Below are positions 15,867 to 25,068 of a stretch of DNA of 64,000 bases, one piece after another. Source of the stretch: JAJYSO01 sp964586655. Lineage in GTDB: Bacteria > Bacteroidota > Bacteroidia > Flavobacteriales > Flavobacteriaceae. Under the pieces are notes generated by a model, which saw only the letters and a program-made list of their open reading frames with translations, ran no database searches and was not told the DNA's origin. The DNA is taken from assembly GCA_964586655.1 (NCBI GenBank), contig CAZPGY010000003.1:124001-188000 (forward strand). Reading direction: 5' to 3'. The position numbers were made by a program, and so were the translations under genes. Numbering within the stretch: position 1 is the stretch's first letter; every line of letters begins with the position of its first letter.

Positions 15867-16835
15867 ATGAAAAAAATTACTCTTTTGGTTGCTGCTTTCC
15901 TCTTTGCGGCTACAGCAACTTTTGCACAATCAACTACACAAACCACTTCTTTTGAAACCAGTGAAGGTTATCAATTGGGGACGATTAACGGACAAAATGG
16001 ATGGGCTGTTGATACCTCATCACATGAATCAATGTTTGTCGTTACGGATGCACAGGCTTCAGACGGAACAAATTCTTTGCAATTGGCGAGCGGTTCTGAA
16101 CCGGCACTTGCAGGTTATTCTACAGCCAGTGTAGACTCCACAGGGGTGAAGACTATCTCTTTAGATTTCTATGTTGGATCGACTGCAGCAAACCCAACTA
16201 ATGCAATTATGCGTTTCCGTGTAGGTACTGGATTAGGTTTTCCGGGATCTATTGTAGGTATTGCTAACGATACAATTTATGTTGGAGTAATAGGTATTGA
16301 TTTGGGGCTCAATCAAGTCGCTGGTTTTTTCCTTTTTGGAGATAAAATGGCTATCCCTTCATTCGATGGTTGGAATACCCTTGAAGCTAAAGTAGATTTG
16401 GATGCGCAAACAATAAGCTACTCGGTTAATGGGCAGTCTTTGATTGCTGATGCTCCTTATGGAGTGCTCGTGCTTCAAAATGGTGCTCAACAAGGTATTC
16501 AACCAACTAACAAAATTACGAACTTTTCCTTTGTCAACTTTGGAGGTCGTGACCACCAATATATAGACAACATCACTTATGGTGATGATATGGGTGTAGA
16601 AGACGTTGAAATGCTCAGCTTTAGCCACTATGTTAACCAAGGCCAATTGCACTTGAACAGCCAATCTCAAATTGGTCAAGTAGCGATTTACAACCTCTTG
16701 GGACAGCAAGTGAGCACACAAAATGTTAATGCTACTTCAGGTAGCGTTAGCTTGGCTGGATTGAGTACTGGTGTTTACATTGCGAAAGTAGCGGTAAACG
16801 GCCACAGCAAATCTTTTAAATTTGTAAAAAAATAA
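15867..16835 (+). CDS. Secreted protein with type IX secretion sorting domain
   Basis: The 322-residue protein has a signal peptide (1-20, ending TFAQ). A beta-rich domain of about 220 residues begins TTSFETSEGYQLGTI and resembles lectin/LamG-like sandwiches. The C-terminal 75 residues form a T9SS type A sorting domain (AIYNLLGQQVST, then LSTGVYIAKV and the basic tail KSFKFVKK). I infer secretion across the outer membrane and attachment to the surface or release. No catalytic motif is seen. It has its own promoter and terminator. Confidence 0.82.
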   Translation: MKKITLLVAAFLFAATATFAQSTTQTTSFETSEGYQLGTINGQNGWAVDTSSHESMFVVTDAQASDGTNSLQLASGSEPALAGYSTASVDSTGVKTISLDFYVGSTAANPTNAIMRFRVGTGLGFPGSIVGIANDTIYVGVIGIDLGLNQVAGFFLFGDKMAIPSFDGWNTLEAKVDLDAQTISYSVNGQSLIADAPYGVLVLQNGAQQGIQPTNKITNFSFVNFGGRDHQYIDNITYGDDMGVEDVEMLSFSHYVNQGQLHLNSQSQIGQVAIYNLLGQQVSTQNVNATSGSVSLAGLSTGVYIAKVAVNGHSKSFKFVKK

Positions 16836-16876
16836 GACAACGGGAAAATATTTCCCACTTATTGAGTTAAATACAG

Positions 16877-16909
16877 AAAAACCGGTAGGCTTCAACTTAC
16901 CGGTTTTTT
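16877..16909 (+). terminator. Terminator of the T9SS cargo gene
   Basis: AAAAACCGGTA (16877-16887) pairs with TACCGGTTTTT (16898-16908), with a T-run at the end. Confidence 0.85.
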
Positions 16910-16994
16910 GTGTTTAATAAAAAGAGGGCTTATGGGGGTAGTGGCCCTAATTGATAAGCATGATCAATAGGGTAGAAGTAGCTTCCTAAAAATA

Positions 16995-17022
16995 AAAAAA
17001 CCACGCAAAAGCGTGGTTTTTT
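16995..17022 (-). terminator. Terminator downstream of tRNA-Arg
   Basis: AAAACCACGC and GCGTGGTTTT form a perfect stem around AAAA, with A/T-runs on both flanks. It lies 7 bp past the 3' end of the minus-strand tRNA and may also back up the terminator of the opposite gene. Confidence 0.8.
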
Positions 17023-17028
17023 ACTTGG

Positions 17029-17105
17029 TGGTGACCTCGGCAGGATTCAAACCTGCAACCTCCTGAGCCGTAATCAGGGACTCTATTCAGTTGAGCTACG
17101 AGGCC
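17029..17105 (-). tRNA. tRNA-Arg (anticodon ACG)
   Basis: Read on the minus strand, all four arms fold. The acceptor is GGCCTCG with CGAGGTC (one G-U pair). The D stem is GCTC/GAGT, the anticodon stem CCTGA/TCAGG with loop TTACGGC, and the T stem GCAGG/CCTGC with loop TTTGAAT. The discriminator is A and CCA is encoded (17031-17029). Anticodon ACG, presumably edited to ICG, reads CGU, CGC and CGA arginine codons. Confidence 0.95.
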
Positions 17106-17289
17106 TTTTTAACGGCTGCAAATATAGTTATATTTCTTGATTGCTCAAGTTTATTTCAACTTTTTTTGAACCCGTGAAAAAGCAAACGGCTTTTATGCGA
17201 TGCTCATGTTCTATGCCCATTTAATTGAAGGATTTAAATAGTCGCTCCTTAACAAGCCTGGTAACTCTAGAGTTATTCGGGAGGTGAGG

Positions 17290-17829
17290 TTAGTTTGTGG
17301 AGGGTGGGAATTTTTTAAACAGTTTTTTAAGGGCTTTGTGGAGGCGCTCTTGTCGTTCTTGGGGTTTGAGTTTGCGGCTGAGTTGAACATCAACCACGCC
17401 TTGCCAAACCAGGAGGTTTTTTGAGGTGTCGATGAGTTCTACGCTGAGGTGTAAAAAATGTTTGGTGGACTTAATCGGTATCCCTCCGGCAATATTTCCA
17501 CCAGCATGGGAGCCATAGGTACCGATGCCGATACCAATACTGTTGTGGTGAGTTTCTCGATAAAACGTTCCATAAAAATTAACCTTCAATTCCGGATTTG
17601 AGTTTTGGCGGAACCCCTTTTCGGATAAAATATTCGTTAAACTGGCGGAGATTCGTCTTTCATCAAGCGGACTCAATCCGGTTTCCATATCCTCATAAAA
17701 AGCAAAAGACTGATAAGTGTCAAAATTGGCATGCGTGTCATAATCGACGGCGGTAGTAATGCTTTTACAGGCGGATACCCCTATGAAACTCAAACAAAAA
17801 AGTATAAAAACCGGATTTATCCTTTTCAT
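17290..17829 (-). CDS. DUF4136 lipoprotein
   Basis: The 179-residue protein has a lipoprotein signal peptide with lipobox GVSAC (Cys21). The DUF4136 fold follows: VDYDTHANFDTYQSFAFYE near the start, then a Gly/His-rich stretch and a final strand ELIDTSKNLLVWQG. The function of the family is unknown; these proteins sit in the envelope. The gene is 18 bp downstream of obg and likely its cotranscript. Confidence 0.85.
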   Translation of the reverse strand: MKRINPVFILFCLSFIGVSACKSITTAVDYDTHANFDTYQSFAFYEDMETGLSPLDERRISASLTNILSEKGFRQNSNPELKVNFYGTFYRETHHNSIGIGIGTYGSHAGGNIAGGIPIKSTKHFLHLSVELIDTSKNLLVWQGVVDVQLSRKLKPQERQERLHKALKKLFKKFPPSTN

Positions 17830-17847
17830 CGGTGTGATTTTTAGCGA

Positions 17848-18873
17848 TTAATCAATGCCTTGTGGATCCTTATTCAGCAATCGCCACAGCTTGTCTTTAA
17901 GGGCCTGCAAGCCCAGTTGACTGACCGAAGAGATGAAGGTGTAGTCAATGGAGAGCCCCTTAAAATCTTCCGCTAATTGCTGTTCCATTTCGGTTTTTAA
18001 TTCCTCGTCGAGCAAATCGGATTTTGAGATCGCAATCAATCGGTCTTTGTCCAGCAATTGGGGGTTGTAGCGGCGAAGTTCATCCAATAGAATTTCATAT
18101 TCTTTTTTGATATCTCGGGTGTCACTGGGAATTAAAAACAGTAAGGTTGAATTCCGTTCGATATGTCGTAAAAAGCGATATCCCAAACCTTTTCCTTCTG
18201 CTGCGCCTTCGATGATCCCGGGGATGTCTGCCATGACAAAAGTTTGTTGTTGACGATTTTTAACGATACCTAAATTGGGCTTTAGTGTCGTAAATTCGTA
18301 GTTGGCGATCTTTGGTTTGGCCGCTGTTATGGTTGCCAAGAGTGTAGATTTTCCTGCATTGGGAAACCCGACCAAGCCCACATCGGCCAGGAGTTTTAGT
18401 TCCAACGTGATTTCTTTTTCCTCTCCGGGCAATCCGGGTTGGGCATAACGAGGAGTTTGTCGGGTGGCAGATTTGAAGTGGCAATTTCCTAAACCTCCTT
18501 TTCCTCCTTTTGCAATGATAATTTCTTGCTGGTCTGCCGTGATTTCATCAAGATATTCTTGGGTATTGGTATCGCGAATGACGGTTCCCAGCGGAACTTC
18601 GAGAATCACATTTTCTCCATCCGCTCCTGAGCGCTGTTGCTTGCCGCCATTGCTTCCGTGTTCTGCACGAATATGGCGTTTGAAGTTAAATTCATACAAG
18701 GTCCACAAGTCTTTGTTGCCTTTGAGGATAATATCTCCTCCTTTTCCACCGTCGCCGCCGTCAGGTCCTCCTTTTTCTACAAATTTTTCTCGACGCAAAT
18801 GTGAAGATCCCTGTCCGCCTTTTCCGGACCTTACCTGAAGCTTGACATAATCTATGAAATTTCCTGCTTTCAT
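17848..18873 (-). CDS. obg: GTPase Obg
   Basis: The 341-residue ribosome-assembly GTPase has the glycine-rich Obg fold (1-158; KGGPDGGDGGKGG, then GKGGLGN) and a G domain from residue 159 with GFPNAGKST, DIPGIIEGA and the SKSD guanine-specificity motif. The C-terminal OCT domain of some homologues is absent, as usual in Bacteroidota. It lies between adk and the DUF4136 gene on the same strand. Confidence 0.95.
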   Translation of the reverse strand: MKAGNFIDYVKLQVRSGKGGQGSSHLRREKFVEKGGPDGGDGGKGGDIILKGNKDLWTLYEFNFKRHIRAEHGSNGGKQQRSGADGENVILEVPLGTVIRDTNTQEYLDEITADQQEIIIAKGGKGGLGNCHFKSATRQTPRYAQPGLPGEEKEITLELKLLADVGLVGFPNAGKSTLLATITAAKPKIANYEFTTLKPNLGIVKNRQQQTFVMADIPGIIEGAAEGKGLGYRFLRHIERNSTLLFLIPSDTRDIKKEYEILLDELRRYNPQLLDKDRLIAISKSDLLDEELKTEMEQQLAEDFKGLSIDYTFISSVSQLGLQALKDKLWRLLNKDPQGID

Positions 18874-18927
18874 CAGAAAAATGTTAGGGATTAAAAAAGG
18901 ACTAAACAGAGCAGAGGCTAACGAGAA

Positions 18928-19500
18928 TTACAGTTGCTCAATCACCGTGCTCAATCGATTGGTGATTTCCTGAACGCTGCCCACTCCGTCAATTTTGTAC
19001 AACTTGTCGTCTCTTTGATAATAAGACTTTACAATGTCGGTTTGTTCATAGTAAACCTTGATGCGCTCTCGGATGATATGCTCATTGGCATCGTCTTTAC
19101 GGCCTGAGGTTTTTCCGCGATCAAGGAGGCGTTTTACCAAAATTTCATCATCAACCTCTAAAGTGAGCATTGCATTTACTTGAGTATTCTTACTGTTTAA
19201 AAAATCGTCTAATGCTTCGGCTTGAGCTGTGGTGCGTGGAAAACCGTCAAAAATGAATCCTTTGGCGTCTTTATTTTTTTCAACTTCCGATTTTAGCAGG
19301 TCTATGGTAACCGCATCAGGAACCAGTTGTCCTTGGTCTATATAGGATTTAGCCAATTTCCCCAACTCGGTTTCGTTTTTGATATTGTGTCGAAAAACAT
19401 CACCGGTTGAGATGTGAATGAGATTGTATTTTTCTTCAAGACGCTTGGCTTGCGTGCCTTTTCCGGCGCCGGGTGAACCAAACAAAACCAAATTTATCAT
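18928..19500 (-). CDS. adk: Adenylate kinase
   Basis: The 190-residue enzyme converts ATP plus AMP to two ADP. It shows the P-loop GSPGAGKGTQ (8-17), AMP-binding HISTGDVFR, FDGFPRT and DRGKTSGRKDD with a short LID. I start at MINLVLFGSP (19500); an in-frame upstream ATG would add nine atypical residues. It is the first gene of adk-obg-DUF4136. Confidence 0.95.
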   Translation of the reverse strand: MINLVLFGSPGAGKGTQAKRLEEKYNLIHISTGDVFRHNIKNETELGKLAKSYIDQGQLVPDAVTIDLLKSEVEKNKDAKGFIFDGFPRTTAQAEALDDFLNSKNTQVNAMLTLEVDDEILVKRLLDRGKTSGRKDDANEHIIRERIKVYYEQTDIVKSYYQRDDKLYKIDGVGSVQEITNRLSTVIEQL

Positions 19501-19630
19501 CGGTGTAATTGCTTTATAATATTCCATGCCCTACATAAAAAAAGGTCAGTAATCAATAAGGGCTGCGTTGAATACAGTGGGTTATAAAAATTGATAAATA
19601 ATTTATACCGGCCCACTCTGTGCAGCAAGG

Positions 19631-19744
19631 GATTGTTGTTTGAACAGTGTTTTTTCAATACGAAGATTCAGAAGTTGCCTTCTTTTTCTTGGTGTTTGAG
19701 ACGAACTGCTGAAAATGTGTTGATCTCTACTTGAAACAACAATC
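19631..19744. repeat. Spaced inverted repeat between adk and purK
   Basis: GATTGTTGTTTGAA (19631-19644) and TTGAAACAACAATC (19731-19744) are reverse complements at 13 of 14 positions. They flank 86 bp in the 380-bp divergent gap, which otherwise holds only the candidate promoters. It could form a long-range hairpin or a pair of binding sites. Confidence 0.4.
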
Positions 19745-19792
19745 TTCTAAGAGCAGGGGTTAGTTGTTATAAATGACCTTGATATCGATTCG

Positions 19793-19800
19793 CAAATATA
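19793..19800 (-). promoter_or_regulatory. Possible -7 box for adk
   Basis: On the minus strand this reads TATATTTG, a match to TAnnTTTG, but it is almost 300 bp from the adk start and I see no -33 partner. Weak support. Confidence 0.3.
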
Positions 19801-19820
19801 ATGGAAATAGTGTGAAATGC

Positions 19821-19852
19821 TTGGTGTTTTCAGGTAGAAAGATATACTTTTG
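19821..19852 (+). promoter_or_regulatory. Promoter of purK
   Basis: TTG (19821-19823), 21 bp, then TACTTTTG (19845-19852) fits the Bacteroidota consensus and lies 28 bp upstream of purK. Confidence 0.65.
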
Positions 19853-19880
19853 CGTGAACTTATGAGATTGTTTTTGACTT

Positions 19881-21035
19881 ATGATTAATTATTTCTCTTC
19901 CGATTTTAAACTGGGAATCCTCGGTGGCGGACAGCTGGGCAAGATGTTGCTGTACGAAACCCGAAAGTATGATGTGCAAACCTTTGTCATGGATCCCAAC
20001 CCTGAAGCTCCTTGTAAAATTGCCTGTAATCACTTTGAAGAAGGGGATTTGATGGATTATGATACCGTGGTCAATTTTGGCAGTCAGGTGGATGTGTTGA
20101 CCATTGAAATTGAAAATGTAAACGTTGAAGCTTTAGCAGCTTTGGAAGAGAAGGGGAAGAAGGTTTTCCCATCCAGTGATACCTTGCGAACGATTAGGGA
20201 TAAAGGGGTTCAAAAGAAGTTTTATGATGCCCATCAAATTCCGACCGCGGAGTTTAAAAATTATACTTCTCGATCGGCTTTATTGCAAGATGTGGATCAA
20301 GGTCATCGGAAGCTCCCCTTTGTCTGGAAGAGTCGTACCGGAGGATATGACGGAAGAGGTGTGGCTGTAATTCGGAAAAAGGAAGACCTGCAAGCCTTGC
20401 CTGATGCCGCTTGTTTGGCTGAAGAACTGGTTCCCTTTAAGCATGAACTGGCAGTAATTGTGGCTCGAAATCCTGACGGACAAGTCAAAACTTTTCCGGT
20501 GGTTGAAATGGAGTTTCATCCGGAAGCCAATCAGGTAGAATATGTGATTTGCCCGGCACGAATTGAAGATACAGTTGCCCAAAAAGCCAAGGAAGTTGCT
20601 CGAAAGGTGTCAGAAGCCTTTCAACATGTGGGTTTACTGGCGGTGGAAATGTTTCAAACCCAAGCCGATGAAATTTTGGTTAACGAAGTGGCACCGAGAC
20701 CCCATAACAGTGGGCATTACAGTATTGAAGCGGCCTATACCAATCAGTTTGAACAGCATTTGCGTGCCATTTTAAATCTTCCGTTAGGAAATACCGATAG
20801 TAAAGTAGGAGGAGTGATGGTCAATTTGGTAGGCGATGAGCACCATCGCGGTTCGGTATATTATAAAAATATGGATAGGATTATGAACCTGCCCGGCGTT
20901 ACTCCACATATTTACGGTAAAAAAGAAACGCGCCCTTTTCGCAAAATGGGACATGTGACTATTGTGAATGAAAATATTGCCAAAGCAAGGGCAATTGCAG
21001 AGCAGGTTAAAGCAACTATTAAAGTGGTCAGCTGA
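19881..21035 (+). CDS. purK: N5-carboxyaminoimidazole ribonucleotide synthase
   Basis: This 384-residue ATP-grasp enzyme makes N5-CAIR from AIR, bicarbonate and ATP in purine synthesis. Signatures are LGILGGGQLGKML near the start, the ATP-grasp strand FVWKSRTGGYDGRGV, AEELVPFKHELAV, and the metal-binding NEVAPRPHNSGHYSIEA. PurE, its usual neighbour, is not in this window. Confidence 0.95.
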   Translation: MINYFSSDFKLGILGGGQLGKMLLYETRKYDVQTFVMDPNPEAPCKIACNHFEEGDLMDYDTVVNFGSQVDVLTIEIENVNVEALAALEEKGKKVFPSSDTLRTIRDKGVQKKFYDAHQIPTAEFKNYTSRSALLQDVDQGHRKLPFVWKSRTGGYDGRGVAVIRKKEDLQALPDAACLAEELVPFKHELAVIVARNPDGQVKTFPVVEMEFHPEANQVEYVICPARIEDTVAQKAKEVARKVSEAFQHVGLLAVEMFQTQADEILVNEVAPRPHNSGHYSIEAAYTNQFEQHLRAILNLPLGNTDSKVGGVMVNLVGDEHHRGSVYYKNMDRIMNLPGVTPHIYGKKETRPFRKMGHVTIVNENIAKARAIAEQVKATIKVVS

Positions 21036-21043
21036 AAAATGCC

Positions 21044-21051
21044 TACTTTTG
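21044..21051 (+). promoter_or_regulatory. Possible -7 box for the deacetylase-like gene
   Basis: TACTTTTG matches TAnnTTTG 23 bp upstream of the start at 21075. No clear -33 TTG at the expected spacing. Confidence 0.4.
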
Positions 21052-21074
21052 CCTATATCTAATTCCACCTGACT

Positions 21075-22373
21075 ATGGTCTTGATTTATATACAACACAT
21101 AAGCCCTCGGGTTACTTACATTTTTCATCAAGTCTTAGGTCGGATTTTAAACCTTGATATCAAATTTACTTCCAAAGTGGAGGAGTTTATCGCTCATGAC
21201 GGCGTTAAGTTGTCTTATGGCAAACAGCGAATGGGAAATGAGTTTTTTGTAAAATCAGCCGGACTCCTACATGATTTAGGAATTAATGAAGAAGAGGTTT
21301 ATGTGAAAAAATGGGGAGAAATTCCTTGCTTTTTTCGAGTGAATAAAGAAAGCGATATCCCTTTTGATATTTTTTCAGCCTCTTTCTATATGCTTTCCCG
21401 TTATGAAGAATACCTGCCTCACGTAAAAGACCAAAGAGGACGTTACCCGGCCACAGAGAGTTTGGCTTTTAAAAAAGACTTCCTCAAACTGCCGGTGGTC
21501 GATTTGTGGGCTTATAAATTTAGGAAAGCCCTGCAACAACACTTCCCGCGAAAGGAATTTCCGGAGCGACAGTTTAAAATAAAAAATATCCTTGCCGTGG
21601 CTCAGGCCTACAAATACCAAAAAAAGGGAATCATGCGTAATATAGGCGGCGGAGTGACCGATTTGTTTAAACTCTATTTTAAATCGTTCTATGAACGGAT
21701 ACGCGCCTTGTCTTACTGGTCCAAAGATCCCTATGATATTTATGATGTACTCATACAATTCAGTAAACAACACCAAATTAAATGGGAGTTTCTATTCCAA
21801 TTGAGTGATTATTCGGAGCAGAATAAGAATATTAGTTACAATAAAGTGTCTTATCAGACCTTGATAAAGTCGATGGGAGATTACGGGAAATTGGGCCTGC
21901 TGATCGGACAAGGAGCCTTGTCGGATTTGAGCGAATTGAAGAAGGAAAAAAAACGATGGGAGCAGATTGTAAAACGCGATTTGAAACGGGTGCTAAGTCC
22001 GTCATACGGGCTCAATTTGCCCCAGCTGTATAACAATTGCGATACCTTGGAAATTGAAGGGGATTATTCAATGTGTTTTCCCGATAAAATTGGTTTTAGG
22101 GCCGGCACTTGTACGCCGTTTTTGTTTTATGACCTCAATCTCGAACGAAGCTCACCTTTGGTGCTTTATCCCACTGCTTTTAACAGCCGGGCCTTTGAAC
22201 CCTTATCGTTTTTTGAAGTCAAAACCGTTCTTGAACGTTTGAAAAAAACGGTTAAAAGCGTGAATGGTAGCTTGGTTATGGTGTACAATAATTTTGATTT
22301 TATTGAGGGACGTTCAAATGAAAAGTTTTTCCAGCTGTTGGAGCTGCTTAATGAAGGAGAAATGAGTAAATAG
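21075..22373 (+). CDS. Polysaccharide-deacetylase-like protein with altered active site
   Basis: The 432-residue cytoplasmic protein resembles the large flavobacterial polysaccharide deacetylase family proteins. It shows the N-terminal DIPFDIFSASFYMLSRYEEY, VVDLWAYKFRKAL and the closing IGFRAGTCTPFLFYDL. In relatives, as I recall them, the metal-binding Asp pair sits in a DxD box before an AY(A/K)Y motif, and a His sits in HPSY. Here the matching positions read AVA (174-176) and LLIG (about 275-278). If the alignment holds, the deacetylase activity is lost. The gene follows purK by 39 bp. Confidence 0.6.
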   Translation: MVLIYIQHISPRVTYIFHQVLGRILNLDIKFTSKVEEFIAHDGVKLSYGKQRMGNEFFVKSAGLLHDLGINEEEVYVKKWGEIPCFFRVNKESDIPFDIFSASFYMLSRYEEYLPHVKDQRGRYPATESLAFKKDFLKLPVVDLWAYKFRKALQQHFPRKEFPERQFKIKNILAVAQAYKYQKKGIMRNIGGGVTDLFKLYFKSFYERIRALSYWSKDPYDIYDVLIQFSKQHQIKWEFLFQLSDYSEQNKNISYNKVSYQTLIKSMGDYGKLGLLIGQGALSDLSELKKEKKRWEQIVKRDLKRVLSPSYGLNLPQLYNNCDTLEIEGDYSMCFPDKIGFRAGTCTPFLFYDLNLERSSPLVLYPTAFNSRAFEPLSFFEVKTVLERLKKTVKSVNGSLVMVYNNFDFIEGRSNEKFFQLLELLNEGEMSK

Positions 22374-22542
22374 CTTGAGAGTCAGACGCTATTTTTATTG
22401 CGGATGAAGGACTGCACAGGGCAATCTTAAAGGATTTAAATGACCGTATCGCAAAATGTTGTCTTGTGGCATTATATTTGACCGAGGATAAGCGCCTTGT
22501 CTCTTGAAATAAAAAGGCCGTTATTAATCAAATTTTGCTTTT

Positions 22543-23331
22543 ATGAAGAAAGAAATAAGCGTGTTGTTAATGCTGATAGCTTTGTTGTTGTTTTCGCAAG
22601 GACAAGCCCAATCTATTGATAAGCTGAATCATTATAAATATGTGGTCATTCCCATGCAGTTTTCCTTTCAGAACAAGGAAAATCAATATTTGCTGAGTTC
22701 GCGTCTGAACCATTTGTTTCAACTTCAGGGATTTAATACCTTGATGAAGGATGCGAAATATCCTTCTGATTTGGCTTTTAATCGCTGTTTGGCTTTGTAT
22801 GTAGACGTCAAGAATCCCACCCAAGGCTTTATGTCAACCCATACTGAATTGCAAGTGATCCTGAGAAATTGTTATAACGAGGTGGTTTACAAGACCAAAA
22901 TGGGAAAAAGCCGTTATAAGCATAAGAAAAAGGCTTACAAGGAGGCGCTTGAGCATGCCTTCGATTCTTTTTCAGGCTTTTATTATCGGTACAATGAGGA
23001 AGGACATATCGAGCATATTGACAAAAAGAGACCAGAGGAGAAAGCGCAAGTGGCCCCCGCGCCTGAACCTTTGGCCGGCATTATCAAAAATACCTATGAG
23101 CGCAACGGAGTGATTTATGAAGTGGTTAAAATAGAGGCCGGTTTCCTTATCCGCAGTCAACAGCAGCAAGAACGAGTGGCTTTTATGGTGCCCACCGAGA
23201 AGAACAGCATCCTCTACAGCTCAAAAACGGTGAACGGTACGGCTACACTCGCACCGAATGGAAATATTGTGGTAGAATATTTTGATCGGAAGGCAGGAAA
23301 GACACGAAAATTGATTTATCAAAAACAATGA
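22543..23331 (+). CDS. Exported protein of unknown function
   Basis: The 262-residue product has a signal peptide (1-22, ending QGQAQS). Its N-terminal half includes DKLNHYKYVVIPMQFSFQ and a strand-rich region that could be a small alpha/beta domain. A basic stretch follows around residues 120-135 and a beta-rich C-terminal domain (about 180-262) closes with KTRKLIYQKQ. I recognise no named family. A TATATTTG box at 22473-22480 may be its promoter. Confidence 0.55.
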   Translation: MKKEISVLLMLIALLLFSQGQAQSIDKLNHYKYVVIPMQFSFQNKENQYLLSSRLNHLFQLQGFNTLMKDAKYPSDLAFNRCLALYVDVKNPTQGFMSTHTELQVILRNCYNEVVYKTKMGKSRYKHKKKAYKEALEHAFDSFSGFYYRYNEEGHIEHIDKKRPEEKAQVAPAPEPLAGIIKNTYERNGVIYEVVKIEAGFLIRSQQQQERVAFMVPTEKNSILYSSKTVNGTATLAPNGNIVVEYFDRKAGKTRKLIYQKQ

Positions 23332-23523
23332 TATTTGCTGACGGATAAAGATGGGGCTTTTGCTGTTCCGAACAACCCTTAAGGGTTATAGACCTCACTG
23401 GCCTTGGTAGTAGCCTGATTTATCGAGAAGAAATTTACTATTCCTTTCTATGGCCGGACGTTGCGTCCCAAAGTTATCTTTTTTATGTGGCGACCTGCAG
23501 GCGTTCTTGGAATTTGGTATTAA

Positions 23524-24804
23524 TTAATATCCATACTTTTCCTTCCATCTGATTTTGAGGAATTTTTGTAAAGCCTTTTCTCGTTTGTTATTACCCGGTT
23601 CAAAAAATTTAGTAGCTTTTATTTCTTCCGGTAAAAATTCGACTGCTGCAAAATTTTGGTCATAATGATGCGCATATTTGTAGTTTTCACCGTATCCCAA
23701 ATCTTTCATCAGTTTGGTGGGCGCATTCCGTATGGGAAGCGGAACCGATAAATTTCCGGTTTGCTTGACCAGTTTTTGTGCTTCATTAATGGCTTTATAA
23801 CTCGAATTGCTTTTGGGAGAGGTGGCCAAGTACAGGGTACATTGACTTAGGATGATTCGAGATTCGGGGAAGCCAATTGTATTAACCGCCTGGAAGGTAT
23901 TATTGGCCATCACCAGCGCGGTAGGATTGGCTAATCCAATGTCTTCACTGGCCAAAATTAAAAGACGCCGGGCAATGAACTTCACATCTTCCCCGCCTTC
24001 TATCATTCGCGCCAGCCAGTACACAGCGGCATTGGGATCACTGCCTCTGATAGATTTGATATAGGCCGAGATGATGTCATAATGCTGATCGCCGGCTTTG
24101 TCATAACGCACGGTGTTTTGTTGAATCTTTTTTTCCACCATATCATTGGTGATGATAATTTCCTCGGTATTTTCCGAATTGACGATAAGCTCAAACATGT
24201 TGAGTAATTTTCGCGCATCGCCGCCACTCAGTCTCAGCAGGCTATCCGTTTCTTTAAGCCGGATATTTTTTTGCGCCATGATTTCGTCTTCCGTTAAAGC
24301 TCGATCCAATAGCTGTAATAAATCGGATCGACTAAAAGGGTTTAGGGTATAAACCTGACAACGCGATAATAAAGCAGGAATTACTTCAAAGCTGGGGTTC
24401 TCGGTAGTGGCACCAATCAAGGTTACCCATCCTTTTTCAACCGCTCCGAGCAGTGAGTCTTGTTGAGATTTGCTGAAGCGATGGATTTCATCAATAAAAA
24501 GAATGGGATTGCGGGGGGTGAAAAGTCCATCTTGCTGCTTGGCTTTATTAATGACGTTGCGCACGTCTTTTACCCCGCTGCTCACAGCACTAAGCGTGAA
24601 AAATGGACGTTGCGTTTCCTTGGCGATAATGTGAGCCAGGGTGGTTTTGCCCACTCCGGGGGGTCCCCAAAAAATCAGGGAAGGCACTGTGCCGTTCTCC
24701 AATTGGTTGCGCAGGGAACCTTGGGTTCCGAGAAGGTGCTTTTGACTGAGGTATCCCGCTAAAGTATCGGGTCGTAATCGTTCGGCTAATGGTTTATTCA
24801 TCAT
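23524..24804 (-). CDS. rarA: Replication-associated recombination protein RarA (MgsA)
   Basis: The 426-residue AAA+ ATPase acts at stalled replication forks. It has the P-loop GPPGVGKTT (47-55), Walker B FIDEIHRF, sensor 1 GATTENPSFE and the arginine finger in LLSRCQVY. The C-terminal tetramerisation region contains SDPNAAVYWLARM and ASEDIGLANP. Two adjacent ATGs are possible starts. A CAAAATTA (minus TAATTTTG) just upstream may be its -7 box. Confidence 0.93.
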   Translation of the reverse strand: MMNKPLAERLRPDTLAGYLSQKHLLGTQGSLRNQLENGTVPSLIFWGPPGVGKTTLAHIIAKETQRPFFTLSAVSSGVKDVRNVINKAKQQDGLFTPRNPILFIDEIHRFSKSQQDSLLGAVEKGWVTLIGATTENPSFEVIPALLSRCQVYTLNPFSRSDLLQLLDRALTEDEIMAQKNIRLKETDSLLRLSGGDARKLLNMFELIVNSENTEEIIITNDMVEKKIQQNTVRYDKAGDQHYDIISAYIKSIRGSDPNAAVYWLARMIEGGEDVKFIARRLLILASEDIGLANPTALVMANNTFQAVNTIGFPESRIILSQCTLYLATSPKSNSSYKAINEAQKLVKQTGNLSVPLPIRNAPTKLMKDLGYGENYKYAHHYDQNFAAVEFLPEEIKATKFFEPGNNKREKALQKFLKIRWKEKYGY

Positions 24805-24879
24805 AGTACAAAATTAAGCTTTGTCAATGACATATCTTCAGGTTTTGCGTTTTGGTCGATAATTTGATTAATGCTAACT

Positions 24880-25008
24880 TATACCGTAATAACAATTAAT
24901 ATAGACCAGCTTCAGCTCCTGGCTTTGCTGTTCTATTTAATTGTAAACATACGGCATGACAAATTAAAGGAATCAATTTTTAGGTTATAAAAATTTTCAT
25001 TTTCGTAT
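24880..25008. repeat. 128-bp inverted-repeat element, copy B (MITE-like)
   Basis: This is a near-identical copy of the segment at 17-144, same orientation, same length. Terminal inverted repeats are 24881-24906 and 24983-25008. TAACT occurs directly before (24875-24879) and directly after (25009-25013), consistent with a 5-bp target duplication. It sits 60 bp upstream of the rhomboid gene, so it may influence that gene's promoter. Confidence 0.78.
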
Positions 25009-25068
25009 TAACTGGGAGAAGTATCTCCTATTTTTATCCTTAAATTTAAAAATGATAAATCAATTAAA

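Noticed and set aside
23374..23387. AACCCTTAAGGGTT palindrome between two convergent genes
   Set aside because: A perfect 14-bp palindrome but with no loop or T-run; not enough to call a terminator or operator.
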